Both the position numbers and the translations under genes were made by a program. From positions 32,612,001 through 32,676,000 of the forward strand of contig CM114272.1 of NCBI GenBank assembly GCA_050084515.1: a stretch of 64,000 bases of DNA, in the 5' to 3' direction. The DNA comes from Blasia pusilla. Lineage: Eukaryota > Marchantiophyta > Marchantiopsida > Blasiales. Shown piece by piece: positions 34,197-45,109 of this stretch; positions within the stretch are counted from its first letter, which is position 1, and every line of letters begins with the position of its first letter. The notes beneath the pieces are model-generated. The model was not told where the DNA came from. It saw only the letters and a list, made by a program, of their open reading frames with translations, and did not search any database.

Positions 34197-34755
34197 TTAC
34201 AAGATCATTTCTTCCCGGACTCCATGGACTGTGTCTGATGAATCAGTTGATTGTGAATCTAGGACCTCTCCTAATCCTGCACTAGTACTTGAGGAAGTTG
34301 AAGAAAATTTCTGTTGGTTTACAATCACATTCTCCCCCTCAATAGACAAGTTTAGAGGTGGAATAGGCTCAGATGGAGCATAGCATGACTTTAGCTCATC
34401 AAAGACAACATCCCAACTAATAATAAGTTGCCAAGAGGATGGAATGTAAGACTTATATCCCTTAGTTCCATCAGCATAGCCAATGAAGATACATCTTTCA
34501 GACTTGACATCTCTCAAAAGGAACATGAGCATAACAAATACAGCCAAATACTTTCAAGAAGGAAAATTCAGGTTTACTTCCTGTGAAGCCTTCAAATGGA
34601 GTTTTATCATGAACTTCTGTTGTTGGAGCTTGGTTGATTAAGAAAACTGCATATGCTACAGCCTTTGCCCAATACACCTTAGGCATGTTCTTCTCATTCA
34701 GCATAGCTCCTGCCGCTTGAGCAATATGTCGATTCTTCCTCTCAGCCACTCCATT
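34197..34755 (-). pseudogene. Copia integrase C-terminal fragment
   Basis: The text NGVAERKNRHIAQAA, MPKVYWAKAVAYAVFLINQAPT and TPFEGFTGSKP is the last part of a Copia integrase core. It continues after a frameshift near 34520 with SERCIFIGYADGTKGYK and VVFDELKSC, the conserved tail between integrase and reverse transcriptase. The His-Cys zinc domain and the first catalytic Asp residues are absent because of the deletion that joins this fragment to LTR sequence. Confidence 0.85.
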
Positions 34756-34998
34756 TTGTTGAGATAATCACGCTTAATTGACTAGCCAAGATTAAGCTTC
34801 CCTACTTTGTGTGGATACCAAATATAGCAGTTCAGGTGTCTCATGAGCTTGACTGTAAATCAATCTTCAATAATCATCTCCAACCATCTTAAGTACTCGA
34901 ATAACGCTAAAATTAAAATTACCCAAGCGGGCAAGATAAGCTATGAAATCCCATGTTAGTGAGAAAAATCTTAGCTCAAGAAATAGTAATTCCCATGT

Positions 34999-35981
34999 TG
35001 TCTCGACCCTCATGACCAAAAGAGTACCAAAGCGGAACATCGGAACACTAGCTGGCTCAAGCTAAGATGGTTTGCGCGTTGGAGTGGTCTCGCAAAAGAG
35101 ACAAGAGACGAACGCAAGCGAGGCTTCGCGTTTCATATGTTGTGGTCGCGACTGAGAAACTTGGACCAAATGCAGATCAAGACTTGAGAGGAGTCAAGTC
35201 TAGGAAGTGGGTTGCCAAAGGAAGGGATCCGGATTTGAGAGTTTACGACTGTATTTATGGCCATAACTTTTAGTTCCAAGATTTGTTTGGGACGAATAAG
35301 GATGCGTTGGAAAGCTTTTGAAAAGCCAATTCATACGCACTAAAGATCTCCAAAAATGCACAATTACCAACTAAGAAACGACCCAAAAATGAATGTAAGT
35401 AGAGTCGGGTCGAGGGCCACAATGAAGGGCCCGGCTATCCTTGTCCAAAGCTGGGGGGTTAGTGGAGATTCCTAGAAGTACTAGGAAAGGGGAAGATCTC
35501 CAAGGGTGTTTGGGACTCGAACCCTACTTTGGGCGCCACGAGCCGGCTCAAAGGCATGGAACGGATTGGGAGTTTGGAGTTGGGCTTGAAAACCTGAACC
35601 AAGTCTATTGAGGTGAATTTTAGAGATCCCTCTTGGATTCCAGCCCGCGACTCAATTACTTGGGTCCCGGTTAGAAACTTGCGCGAGGTCTGTTGAACCG
35701 TTGGGACCGCTAGGCGTGCAAGTGCCTTTTTAGATTCCTGGACTAACCAAAAAGTTTGTTCCAAGTCTTGAAGGACTTGCCGTGTTGGGAACCTAGGAAT
35801 GAAGGAAGGTTGAGCTTGATGAGATGCCGAGTTGAAGATTCGGTGGGTTGGAAGGCCGCTTGACCCAAAGCCAAACTAACGTGAGTGCGTTTGGGTGCAG
35901 GTGGGCGACGAGAGCATGTCCTACTGAACGTACGCTTCCGCAACACTAAGATTGACGTTCAAGGAGAGTAGGCGCACAACA
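34999..35981. mobile_element. Solo LTR, 983 bp, with 5-bp target duplication CATGT
   Basis: The segment begins TGTCTCGACCCTCA and ends GCACAACA, a TG…CA pair. It is flanked on both sides by CATGT (34994-34998 and 35982-35986). A second copy of the same sequence lies at 51747-52750. No pol or gag text is present inside. A solo LTR left by recombination between the two LTRs of a full element is the simplest reading. Confidence 0.88.
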
Positions 35982-35986
35982 CATGT

Positions 35987-37266
35987 GGGATTACTATCTC
36001 TAGAAACGGCATAGAACATATGGTAAGACAACAATCCTTTACTCAACCCTATGTAGAAGTTGTCATACTAGGGCTATTAGAAAAAGAGAAAGAGGCTCAA
36101 AAAATAATTTTTATTAGTGGATTTCAATGCATTTGAAAAAAAGATTAATATAAATATGAAAACAAAAATACTTAAGTCTATATTTCTTGCCATGGGCCCA
36201 AAGAGGATTAGGTACCCATTTGTTTGAATAACGACCAACCTACCCTTGTGGGTTTTCACTCTCAAAGGCATTGAGTATCCAAGTTTGGGATCTTGCAGTG
36301 CTTAGATTTGAGGAATGATATAATTTGAATCTAAAAAGGTGATCATGAGAAGTATAAACAAAGTGGTCATGAGAAATATAGATGCATGGGTTTAAAGCAC
36401 CTCCCATAATTCATTCTCGATTTTAAATTGATTTCAAACAATATATTGGTATAGAAGGCCAACAACCCTATTGGCTGAAAGTGCCAAGTGTAAGGAGAGA
36501 AGTTTGAAAAATGAAGGGGCACTCTCCAATAATAATACGATGATTTTTTTATTTATAGACAAAATACTTTTCTAGCATTATGCCTATGAAGTACCAATCA
36601 AACAATCTTGTAGTCACGTTATCCTATGCATCACATGGAACATAACTCTATTTCCAAGTTGGGAACCTATATAACTTTATGGGGTCATAAAGTTGACTTG
36701 CAACACCCTAGTTAGATAACAATACACGCTCCAAAAAACGTTGGTTGATGACCCCATAAAAATTCATGAAGGAAGATTTCAACGTTGGATTGGTATCTAT
36801 GACTTAGGGCTTGATTCCATGCGCGCATGGTCACCAATTTTTCCGCGCCCAAAACCCCAAAACTTTTGGGCGCAAAATTTGGCCATTATCCTTGCGAGCT
36901 TATTTAACAGAGGACCCAAAGTACTAAGGTGAGACCAACAATCTTTTCTCCATAGAACGTTAGATAATCATTTTGAGCGTAAAAAATGGATCTCCGCGAG
37001 TGTCCATGGAATCAACCATTTAATGAATTACCATCTATCTATTCCTTTGGTGTCTTGCTTACGAAATCCATTCAAAGCCTAATGTTGGAAATTCAATCAC
37101 CTTTTGAATGGGCAAAAGATTATCGATTAGCTTATAATCTATGCTACACAAGGGCTAATAATCTTGTTGTCCAAAAATTCAAAAATATCTTTTTCTCATT
37201 TCCATGTTTGAAGTAGATAGATATGTCTGAGGGCTAATAATCTTGTTGTCCAAAAATTCAAAAATA
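35987..37266. other. No gene recognised; contains an 81-bp tandem duplication at the right end
   Basis: Short frames around 36741-37216 have no recognisable motif. The 37-bp phrase starting AGGGCTAATAATCTTG at 37150 recurs at 37231; the second copy runs directly into the Helitron 3' end at 37267. Confidence 0.45.
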
Positions 37267-37300
37267 CTAGTAAGAATGCCCCTGCGATGCATCGGCATCT
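37267..37300 (-). mobile_element. Helitron 3' end without an identified 5' end
   Basis: Read on the minus strand, the sequence is GATGCCGATGCATCGCAGGGGCATTCTTACTAG followed by a host T. It matches the 3' end of the full-length Helitron at 7687, including the imperfect hairpin. The element would extend to higher coordinates, so the non-LTR fragment that follows may lie inside it. I could not find the 5' terminus. Confidence 0.75.
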
Positions 37301-37618
37301 AACATTCCTTTGTAAAGTATGAAACCTTCTTGCAATATACCATATGTCAATGCTAGGTTATGTGAGTGCTAGATTGTAGTGATAGTGTAGTGATAGTCCT
37401 CCAGTGTGAGCAATACGAGCCACGATCGAGTCGTGTCGTAGGCAGGTCTTGTTGCATGCAATAAATGCTTTCAATTGAAGGCATTTATTGTATCCTTTGG
37501 TGTACAATCACGACCCCAAAGGCACACAAGTCTTTACAGGAAGACATATCCCGGTCTACCCACAACATTTGCTAGCGAGAGCACTGATTAACTCCTTTAC
37601 ACCCCTCCTACATCCTAG

Positions 37619-39436
37619 GCTCCCTCGGCACTCTATTTTCACCACGGTAGGTTCGAGGAGGAGGTCACGGTCTTGGAGTGTGCTACCGGGACGTATCAGG
37701 GTGATCCCTTGGGGGGTGCATTGTTTGCCTTGGCTCATTATCGAGCGGTTCTTTCTACGGTGGAGGCTTTCCCAGGTTGCATTTTCCCTTCGTTGGCAGA
37801 TGATACTCACATTGTTGGCCCTGGAGACTTGGTTGTTCTTGCATTTCACCACTTCTCAGCACAGTTGGCACATGTTGTCCTTGCGGTGAAGGTGGGAAAG
37901 TGCAAGGCTTGGTCTTCATTAGGCTTGTCAGCGGATATTCATTTACCCGACGGTTTTTTGACACCTGCTGGAGGGCTTCGTGTCTTGGGAGTTCCACTCA
38001 GGAGCCCGGACTTTGTATTGAGTTTTGTGGCGGCTGCTCTTACCGAGGATCTTCTCCACGTCGACGATCTCACGAGGATTGGTGACCCTCAAGTAGCTTA
38101 TGGAATCCTCTCGTAATGTTTTTCCCGTAGATCTGGTTATCTGTGTAGAACTGTGTGTGCGACTAGCCATATTTCTTCCTTGTATAGATCCTTTGATAGA
38201 AAGATTATGCAAGCGTTTGGGGATCTTCTAGGACCCGGCTCATTAGAGTGCCCCGCGGGGGAGCTAGCTCGTAGACAGGCTTCTTGGCCGATTGCCTTTG
38301 GTGGAGTAGGTCTCATAGCGACTGAGTTAGTGGCATCTTCAGCCTTTTCAGGGAGTTGGGCCACTATAGCACCCCTCCTTTGCTCCCGATTTTTGGTTAG
38401 GGATAGACCACTACTTTTACAGTACGTTTCTCAGGTTGAGGATGGTCTTTTCCCACTTCAATCTTCACTTACAGCTTGTAGAGACTCCCTTCTTGTTGAG
38501 GCTAGAGCAGTTCTTCCCGCTTTCTCTTCCCTAGTTTCCTTCGGACAGTCGGGGCTCCAATCTTCTTTGATGGAAGCCGACTTTGATGCATTGTTTAGAG
38601 CTATTATGTCAGACGGGAATATCCCCATGGAGGTTCGGGCCCGTATTCTCTCTTGCTCCCGAAAGGGGGCAGGCTCATGGGTGGGGGCTCGTCCCCTCAT
38701 CCCGGCTTTTTCCATCGCACCACTTACCTACACTACAGCGATGAGGTTCCGACTGGGCCTGCCCCAACCAACGGTGGTTGGTTCGACACATTGCGAGTGT
38801 CGCCGGAGTTTGGATCCACTTGGTGTGCATTTGGCACAATGTCCAGTTGGGGGTGAGAGGATAGCCACTCACGATGCAGTGCGAGATATTATGTTCTCTA
38901 TTGCTCGGGAGAGTGGATTCCATGTACAGAGAGAGAGGCACTACTCCATGCGGGATTCCCTTATCCGTGTTGATCTCTACATGACGAGGGAGGTTGAGGT
39001 GGTGATAGCGGATGTTGTAGTTACGGATCCTACGCGAGAGGCGGTGCGAGCCCAAGTGGTAGCACAAGGGAGATTGCTACAAGGAGCGGCGGCGGCGGTG
39101 GCGGTCAAGAAGACCCACATTTACAGTCGACTTCATGACGGACATTGATTTATCCCCCTAGCCATTGAGATGTACAAGGCGATGGGAGAGAGGTTTGACT
39201 CGTTCCTTACGGATTGCGCCCATCATCTCCAGTCGAGAAATGGGTTGTCCTTAGCCACTGCGATACTTTATTGTAGGCAATGGGTCTCCATAGCTTTGCA
39301 GCGCGCCTAGGCAAATGGGCTTCTGCGGCGGGCTCAGACGGTTGGAGACGCCAATGCTAGAGGCCCACTTAGTAGTAGTTATAGTTTTGTAGGTGTTGCT
39401 GATATTGTCTCTGTTGTTGGTGATTCTAGTCGTTAG
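37619..39436 (+). pseudogene. RLE-type non-LTR retrotransposon, C-terminal RT plus restriction-like endonuclease
   Basis: One reading frame runs about 600 codons from roughly 37619 to a stop at 39434-39436, with no frameshift but three internal stops (TAA 38114, TGA 39146, TAG 39308). Motifs in order: ECATGTYQGDPLGGALFALA (RT motif with QGDPLG), PSLADDTHIVG (RT catalytic Asp pair), a thumb-like region, then CECRRSLDPLGVHLAQC (Cys/His knuckle), RVDLYMTREVEVVIADV (PD-D/E part of a restriction-like nuclease) and KKTHIYSR (Lys and Tyr). The sentence resumes in frame after the TGA with FIPLAIEMYKAMGERFDSFL, showing that the stops are secondary. The knuckle-plus-nuclease order is that of R2-like elements, which nick the target with this domain. 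The 5' part is missing, and no poly(A) tail was recognised. Confidence 0.8.
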
Positions 39437-41827
39437 AGGGGAAGGCCCCCTTCTTTCTGCTTGGGGTCGATTCTGGACTCTTGAGGTCTTCCTTTTTCGG
39501 CTCTCTTTGCCCCCTCTTTTGTATCGTGATGGGTTCCCCATCCTTTTTTGTACATATTTTATATTTCCCATCCTAGGCATCGGTTTTGGCTTCGGACGAC
39601 CAGATTATATGTCATTCTTTGTGTGTGTATTGGTCTCCTTTGAGTGACACGGTGAGGGCCATGGAAGGGGCTGGTGGTCCGTATTGGAGAGAGTAGTGAC
39701 TCCAAACCAGAAACCGTCCCTCCAACATTCCAATCTGCTCTACTGCAAGTGGTGGTGATAGCTTGCGAGACGATCACAAACCACATTTTCCGGAGACTTT
39801 GTGCCTTCGTAGCCACTACCCCACGTAGCGTGCCAAATCTTAAATCATACAAACTTTATAAACCTCAGCAAATCTGAATAATTAGGGGAAATGCATAAAA
39901 ATATTTTGCAACTACTCTATGGAAGTTGTTGATCGGATGCATTGGATTCTAGTTGGGCAGTCTAAACAAGCAGACACGTCTCTCTCAGGAAACAATCGTG
40001 GCTGAAGACTGAAGATAAGTGCAACCGGGAACGTTTTCTACTTGGATTGCAACACGACTCATGGATCAATGTTCTAGAATGCCCATCAGGAACTCTGGAC
40101 GGATCTGGCGAATTTGTCCCAAAAATCTGGCTCCGATCCAAGTGAAAACAACTGAATGAGATTATTCTTACCCAATCTGACATAAGTAAGTTCGGATTCA
40201 TCTACGCGAGGAGCCCCGATGACTAATTTAAGCTTAAATGGACCTCTTACGAAGCTTTGTAGACAAATAGCCTTTGTGACTACTTTCAGGCAAATTCTTG
40301 GCCAACATTCCTACCAAGTCTGTAAGGAAGACAATGAGTTTTTCACCCACTTCTTACAACTCGGATTGAACACGTCTGTTCTTCTTCACCGGCGTAGGAT
40401 TTTGCGGTGATCGTTTATCCAAACAATCACAGCAAAGGTTGTAGGCAATTGCGAAGCAGAGAGCGTGGACACAACGGGCCAATTTTTGAACATTATTGTT
40501 GTCTGAAAACGTCCACGTCTCGCTCGCCCTTACTTCCACAAATGGAGTCTAGGCCCAAAAAGCAAAGTGGAGACCTGCATAATAATCGAGCGAGGAATTC
40601 TAAAGACAATGAATTATGAGCTACGGTGAGACGCACAAGGAGCTTCCAAACTCTTACCACGAATGCTTGCAAATTCTTCCAAGACTGTCTCTATTACACT
40701 TTCGCAAGTAGACCACTTTCGCTACAGTTTCACTCCCTCCTCTCTCATAATGGTAGCTATCCCTATTCTTCCCCCACTTCCTTCTCCAAAGTAACTCAAG
40801 CCAAGCATTTGTTTGCACTTAAGTAGCTCAGATGCTCGTAAGTCTCCGTTTCTAGATATAATAGCACTAAGAAGTGTCGTTGTATGGAGCACACACACAA
40901 CACTTTGAATACCGTTTTGATGTTTGTCCTAACGCAAATGACCACTTTAGTTCCTTACTTTTCTTACCTATATGACATTAAATCAAATCTGAATTTAAGA
41001 TATTGAAATATGTGGCTGCGGAGGGTTACGCTTGTCCTCAAATATTTTGGGGAGGAGCTTCACTTCTAAAAAAAAAAAACACTACCATATTAAGTAAGAG
41101 AAGCGAAGGGGGAAGAGGAAAAAAGGACATTCGTGCGTCCATCTTCTCCTCGAGCTCCTCAAAGCCTTCGAAGCGAGGATCTAAATGGATATAGTAACTG
41201 TGCGCACTCGGAGAGATTTCTTTCCCGACTCGAGACCCCTAAATTTGCACAAACCTCTGGTCCCATACCCACCAGCGTGGTTACAGGACCAGTACAAGTT
41301 TCAACTCTCTCAGGAACCCTAAGCGTCCGTAATTAGGAGCCCTTGTGTAGCACAGATTAAGGACACGAAATTCGAAAGAAGTGCATCGGATAGATAGAAT
41401 ACACATACGACGGCAGAACAACGCTTAGTCTCAAGTACTGACGAAACACTGAACCTCAGCATGTACGAGAGAATCGTCGTGCGAGCACGAATCAGTTTGG
41501 AAGAAGGTAAGATCTATAGAGCAGGAGTACAAGGGACGGAACATTTTAGGGCAGATCCCCACGGCCACCATGTCAGTGCGATGGCAAGAACAAGCAGTAG
41601 GAAATTAGTGCAGTTTGCATGGTTAAAACATCCTGATTTCCTGGACGGAGACAGTGGACTCAAAAATCTGCATCCCGGCGATTATTTTACCCAATCTGCC
41701 AGATTCAAAGCGTTGTGTCTGTGAAAGCGTGAAAAGCGTCCAGCCGACATCCAACACAAGGCATCCCACGATCTGCACTTACGAACCTCAAAGAAATTAG
41801 GCACATTGTCTACATCATTCTCGCGGA
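39437..41827. other. No gene recognised
   Basis: Moderately GC-balanced DNA with open frames of up to about 97 codons and no known motif. No terminal repeat or RNA gene was seen. Confidence 0.4.
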
Positions 41828-42360
41828 ATGTCCATCAGTAGCAGAATAAATGAACCAAAGCGCGACCATAGCCGACCTCCCCAGTGGTCATACTACTCGA
41901 TGAGGCCTGCTATCAAGAACATAGACGCAATACTCTAAGATCGAATGTCCATCCGGAATCTGTAAGGCACCAAGTAAACATATAACAGAAGCAGGATAAA
42001 TGAACCAAAGCACGACCATGGCCAACCTCGATAGTCGATGATCCCTGCTATGGCGGACTTACACGCAATGATCTAAGACCAAGTGTCCGGAATCTGCAAG
42101 GCACCAAGTCAACATTCATTAGTGGCAGAATAAATGAACCAAAGCGCGAACATGGCCAACTGCGATAGTCGATGAGCCCTGCTATGACGGACATAGACGC
42201 AATGATCAAACATCAAAGATCAAGTGTCCGGAATCTGTAAGGCACCAAGTGAACATTCATCAGTAGCAGAATAGTAAATGACCAAAGCCTGACCATGGCC
42301 AACCTCAAAGGTCGATGAAGCCTGCTATCAAGAACCTTCAGGCAATTGACGAAGATCAAG
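41828..42360. repeat. Tandem repeat, about four units of 115-140 bp, downstream of U2
   Basis: Each unit contains GTCCGGAATCTG (absent or altered in the first), AAGGCACCAAGT, CAGAATAAATGAACCAAAGC, CATGGCCAAC and GCTATGACGGACATAGACGC or close variants. Units start near 41828, 41944, 42082 and 42223. The array lies immediately downstream of the U2 gene in the direction of its transcription. Confidence 0.85.
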
Positions 42361-42548
42361 AGACCGCTATCTGTTGGCAATAGGCTTCACGCAGATCAAC
42401 AGCGAGAAAAATCAGCGACGACTCCTCCGTGACGTCTCCAATTACTAACAGAAAAGGGCATGGTCCTGCTGTACTGGATTTTGTGGTCTCGACAATTGTT
42501 ACATCGTAGACTCCTTTATTTTGTTGATTGGTCTCCCGTGAGGGAGGG

Positions 42549-42744
42549 CGGGCTGCGCCGACCGAGGAGATAGTGCAATACCAAGGCGACACTGGCAAGT
42601 CCCACGCAGCAAGCTGCGCGGTTGGACTCGCACCCTGAGAGAAATAAGATTAATATCGTGAGGGTCGATGACCCTCGTATCAGATATTAAACTGATAAGA
42701 ACAGATACTACACTTGATCTTAGCCAAAAGGCCGAGAAAGGTAT
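42549..42744 (-). ncRNA. U2: U2 spliceosomal snRNA
   Basis: The minus strand begins ATACCTTTCTCGGCC and continues TTTTGGCTAAGATCAAG. It includes the branch-point-pairing word GTAGTATC, then TGTTCTTATCAG and TTTAATATCTGATA, which together form the highly conserved first 80 bases of U2. It continues through an Sm-like site region and the 3' stem-loops. The 3' end is set by the usual plant length of about 196 nt. The RNA pairs with the intron branch site in the spliceosome. No substitution is seen in the conserved 5' part, and a TATA box lies at the expected place, so the gene looks functional. Confidence 0.95.
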
Positions 42745-42767
42745 ATTCCAATGGAGGGGAGGACCCG

Positions 42768-42815
42768 TTTATATACACTAATCTATCCACTTAAAACTTC
42801 TTTACTTATGGGCTT
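42768..42815 (-). promoter_or_regulatory. U2 promoter: TATA box and candidate upstream element
   Basis: On the minus strand TATATAAA lies at 42768-42775, 24-31 bases before the U2 start, the position used by plant snRNA genes. AAGCCCATAAG at 42805-42815 (about -61 to -71) is at roughly the place of the plant USE, but matches its RTCCCACATCG consensus only loosely and contains an RGCCCR word. The TATA call is firm; the upstream element is tentative. Confidence 0.6.
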
Positions 42816-42949
42816 ATTCGTGGCGACGAGCAGAGAAAACACCCACAATCGACACGAGTCTGCACAACTATGCCCATCACGAAAGGAGGATCAGCTAAAA
42901 TTTTAAATAATAATGATTATATATGCTACACTTGAAATGTTGTGCAGCT

Positions 42950-43022
42950 TCCGTAATAGTCTAGATGGTTAGGATACCTGGCTTTCACCCAGGCGACCCG
43001 GGTTCGAGTCCCGGTTACGGAA
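42950..43022 (+). tRNA. tRNA-Glu (anticodon TTC)
   Basis: The acceptor stem TCCGTAA pairs perfectly with TTACGGA, followed by discriminator A at 43022. The anticodon loop is CTTTCAC (TTC), on stem CCTGG/CCAGG, and the T arm is CCGGGTTCGAGTCCCGG. The A-box (TAGTCTAGATGG) and B-box (GGTTCGAGTCC) are present. A TATATA stretch lies about 30 bp upstream. There is no T run before the next tRNA. Confidence 0.96.
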
Positions 43023-43026
43023 AGGT

Positions 43027-43031
43027 GCGGG

Positions 43032-43074
<43 letters not shown>

Positions 43075-43099
43075 GCGTGTTCGATCCACGCTCACCGCA
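43027..43099 (+). tRNA. tRNA-Phe (anticodon GAA)
   Basis: The sequence starts GCGGGGATAGCTCAGTTGG and ends CTCACCGCA. The anticodon loop is ACTGAAGAT (GAA), and the B-box is GTTCGATCC. It is, as far as I recall, the standard plant nuclear tRNA-Phe, including the usual single acceptor mismatch. It begins 4 bp after the tRNA-Glu discriminator. Confidence 0.96.
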
Positions 43100-43102
43100 C
43101 AG

Positions 43103-43106
43103 TTTT
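43103..43106 (+). terminator. RNA polymerase III terminator (T4)
   Basis: This is the first run of four T on the coding strand after either tRNA. It follows tRNA-Phe by three bases. None lies between the two tRNAs, so it would end both transcripts. Confidence 0.7.
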
Positions 43107-43650
43107 GGCGGTCATGCGCTCGTCTCAGGATCGCGATGGTTTTTCTACGCTTCGTCTCCGATCTTTGGCATCCCGGCGCGGTTATGGTCATGCGCTGAGA
43201 TCGTTTCCTTTTCGAAGCGCGTGGTGCGAGGATCGCGTTTTCCCCTCTTCGGCTCTGCTCGTCTGCATCCCGGCCCGGAGTTCATATCCGTTCTGAACGG
43301 ATAGCCTTGCATTTTGTGTGCTCCCGCCGTGATCCTTGGCACCGCGGTCATCGGAGAGCTTTCGTTTCTGAAGCGCGTGGTGAAAGGATCTGCTCTTCGT
43401 TTAGGGTATCATGCGCTTAGCGAATTTCTTTTCTGAAGCGCCTGATGAACGGGATCGCCTGGCATTTTCTGCTCTTGGACACTGATCTCTTGCATCCCGG
43501 CGCTGTTGCGGTCATGCGGAGAGCGCATTTCTTCTCAGAAGCGCCTGCTGAAAGAATCGCCTCTACTGCGGTCATGCGGTGAGCTTTCATTTCTTTCCTC
43601 AAGCGCCTCTGAAAGGATCGCCTTGCGTTTCTCCTCTTCAGCGTTACGGG
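43107..43650. repeat. Irregular tandem repeat downstream of the tRNA pair
   Basis: Phrases such as GCGGTCATGCG, TTTCTTTTCTGAAGCGC, GAAAGGATCGCC and GCATCCCGGCGC recur about five times with changing order and spacing (units about 80-150 bp). GC content is higher than in the surroundings. No tRNA remnant was recognised inside the units. Confidence 0.7.
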
Positions 43651-45109
43651 CGGAACACTCATTCCATGGACCATGAATAACAACTAGTCTGACAAATGAA
43701 AAGGGTTAAATATTCTAAAATCTTTATTTATAAAATCATTGAAATAATACCCGAGACAACCAACAGATAATCACCAAAAGAAGGGTTTTTAGTCTTGGTG
43801 TCTCCCTTCAAGAGCCCATGGGTTTGGCTACGTTGCAAAACACTAGGAAATATGTTGTCAATACTATAGGAGAGTAGTAACTAAAACAACCTATTGTGGA
43901 GCGGAAGAGATGCATTTATTCAATATGGAAGGTGTAAAACCTTTCCTCTATGGCACTATAATTCTTAATAGCGGAGAGAACAAAGAAATGTCCTATGTGA
44001 AGGCTACTATAAAGCCAAGTGTTCTCCCTCATGGATGTTCCCTTTAGCAACCAAATTGAGAATTTCGATATACTAACGACGGAATGAAATTAACCCAAAT
44101 TACCTAGGGTGCTTTCTCTCTTCATAGTGAAATTAAATTGACCCCTTAAACTCCAAATTCTCCGGTTGGCTCAATTTCTTTCAAGGAGAACTTAGTCTTC
44201 CCCAACATGCAATGTCGGTTTGGGGGATGAGAGGTATGAAAATGAGCATGGAGCATAATCTTGAGTGTGAATATGAAATTAATATGTGGAACGTAACCAT
44301 TTGAATAGAGCAAGAATACCAACAAATTCAACGGTGGAAATATCCAAAATTGTGGCATGGATTAGACTTCAACGTGATGCTTGGTTGGTGTTTGGGTGAT
44401 TGTGCTCTTCAATATTGAGAAGGACGAAGACCAAGAAATTTGAAACATTTGGAATTGATGTCATTTTTTTGGAGAAATATTGCCACATATTTGGTGCCGT
44501 TGGGTCTTAACAGATCGATGTTGAGATTATCACTTGTTTTGGGATCACTTGGACTTATTTTTCAAACTTGTCTTTCCAATTAAGTTCATTATTTTGAATA
44601 GAGTTGGCTTTCTATTATGAGGAGAATCTTGCTTCACCCATTATGATGAGGTAACATACATGCACATGCAACCTTTCTGATACATGGTCATCTATGCCAA
44701 CAAATTTCATAGTTTTGTATTATAACCTGCATTTGGAACATATGAATAATCATGATGTTGTTGATTGCTTAAGGAACTCTACTCGCACCAACTGCCATGT
44801 CTTTTAGAACATTATCAAAGAGCATGGTGTAATTCAAGATCATACCCTGATCTAACAATGAGCTTGGGAGATTGAGCATGAAATGAAAGAAGTAACGTCA
44901 CTTCAGTTTTTTGGTTCATTTGGAATTATTTTGACGAATGTATAATTTCGGATCAGTTTCTAATGGGATCAATTTCTAATAATTGGTAGAGATAACTTTC
45001 TTTTCTTTCAAGTAATTGTCATCCAAGGAAGAACCACCACCATTTGCAAATAGGAAAAAAGTGAAGCCTCGATAAAAAGAAGGGACTCAAAGAGTCGAAT
45101 ATGTGAAGT
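43651..45109. other. AT-rich DNA, nothing recognised
   Basis: No gene, RNA or transposon motif was recognised in this stretch. Confidence 0.4.

Larger units (their letters stand above)
32040..34870 (-). mobile_element. Ty1/Copia retrotransposon with internal deletion, defective
   Basis: A segment of about 105 bp (AGATAATC…CAATCTTC) at 32240-32342 recurs in direct orientation at 34757-34868, so these are LTR portions flanking Copia pol fragments. On the minus strand a purine-rich tract (GAGTTTGAGGGGGA) precedes the 3' LTR, as expected of a polypurine tract, and a TATATAATTGAG box lies inside that LTR near 32165. The 5' LTR remnant is fused directly to integrase at 34755 within the shared word CTCAAC, so gag, protease and the first part of integrase are deleted. 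The lower LTR edge is approximate. Confidence 0.8.

Noticed and set aside
41828-42360. CRISPR-like array near 42 kb
   Set aside because: Units are 115-140 bp with similarity along the whole unit and no constant-repeat/unique-spacer pattern; the DNA is eukaryotic.
37619-42744. RLE element near U2 as a U2-targeting retrotransposon (Utopia-like)
   Set aside because: The U2 gene is uninterrupted and lies about 3 kb from the element, in the opposite orientation. Nearness alone is not evidence of targeting.
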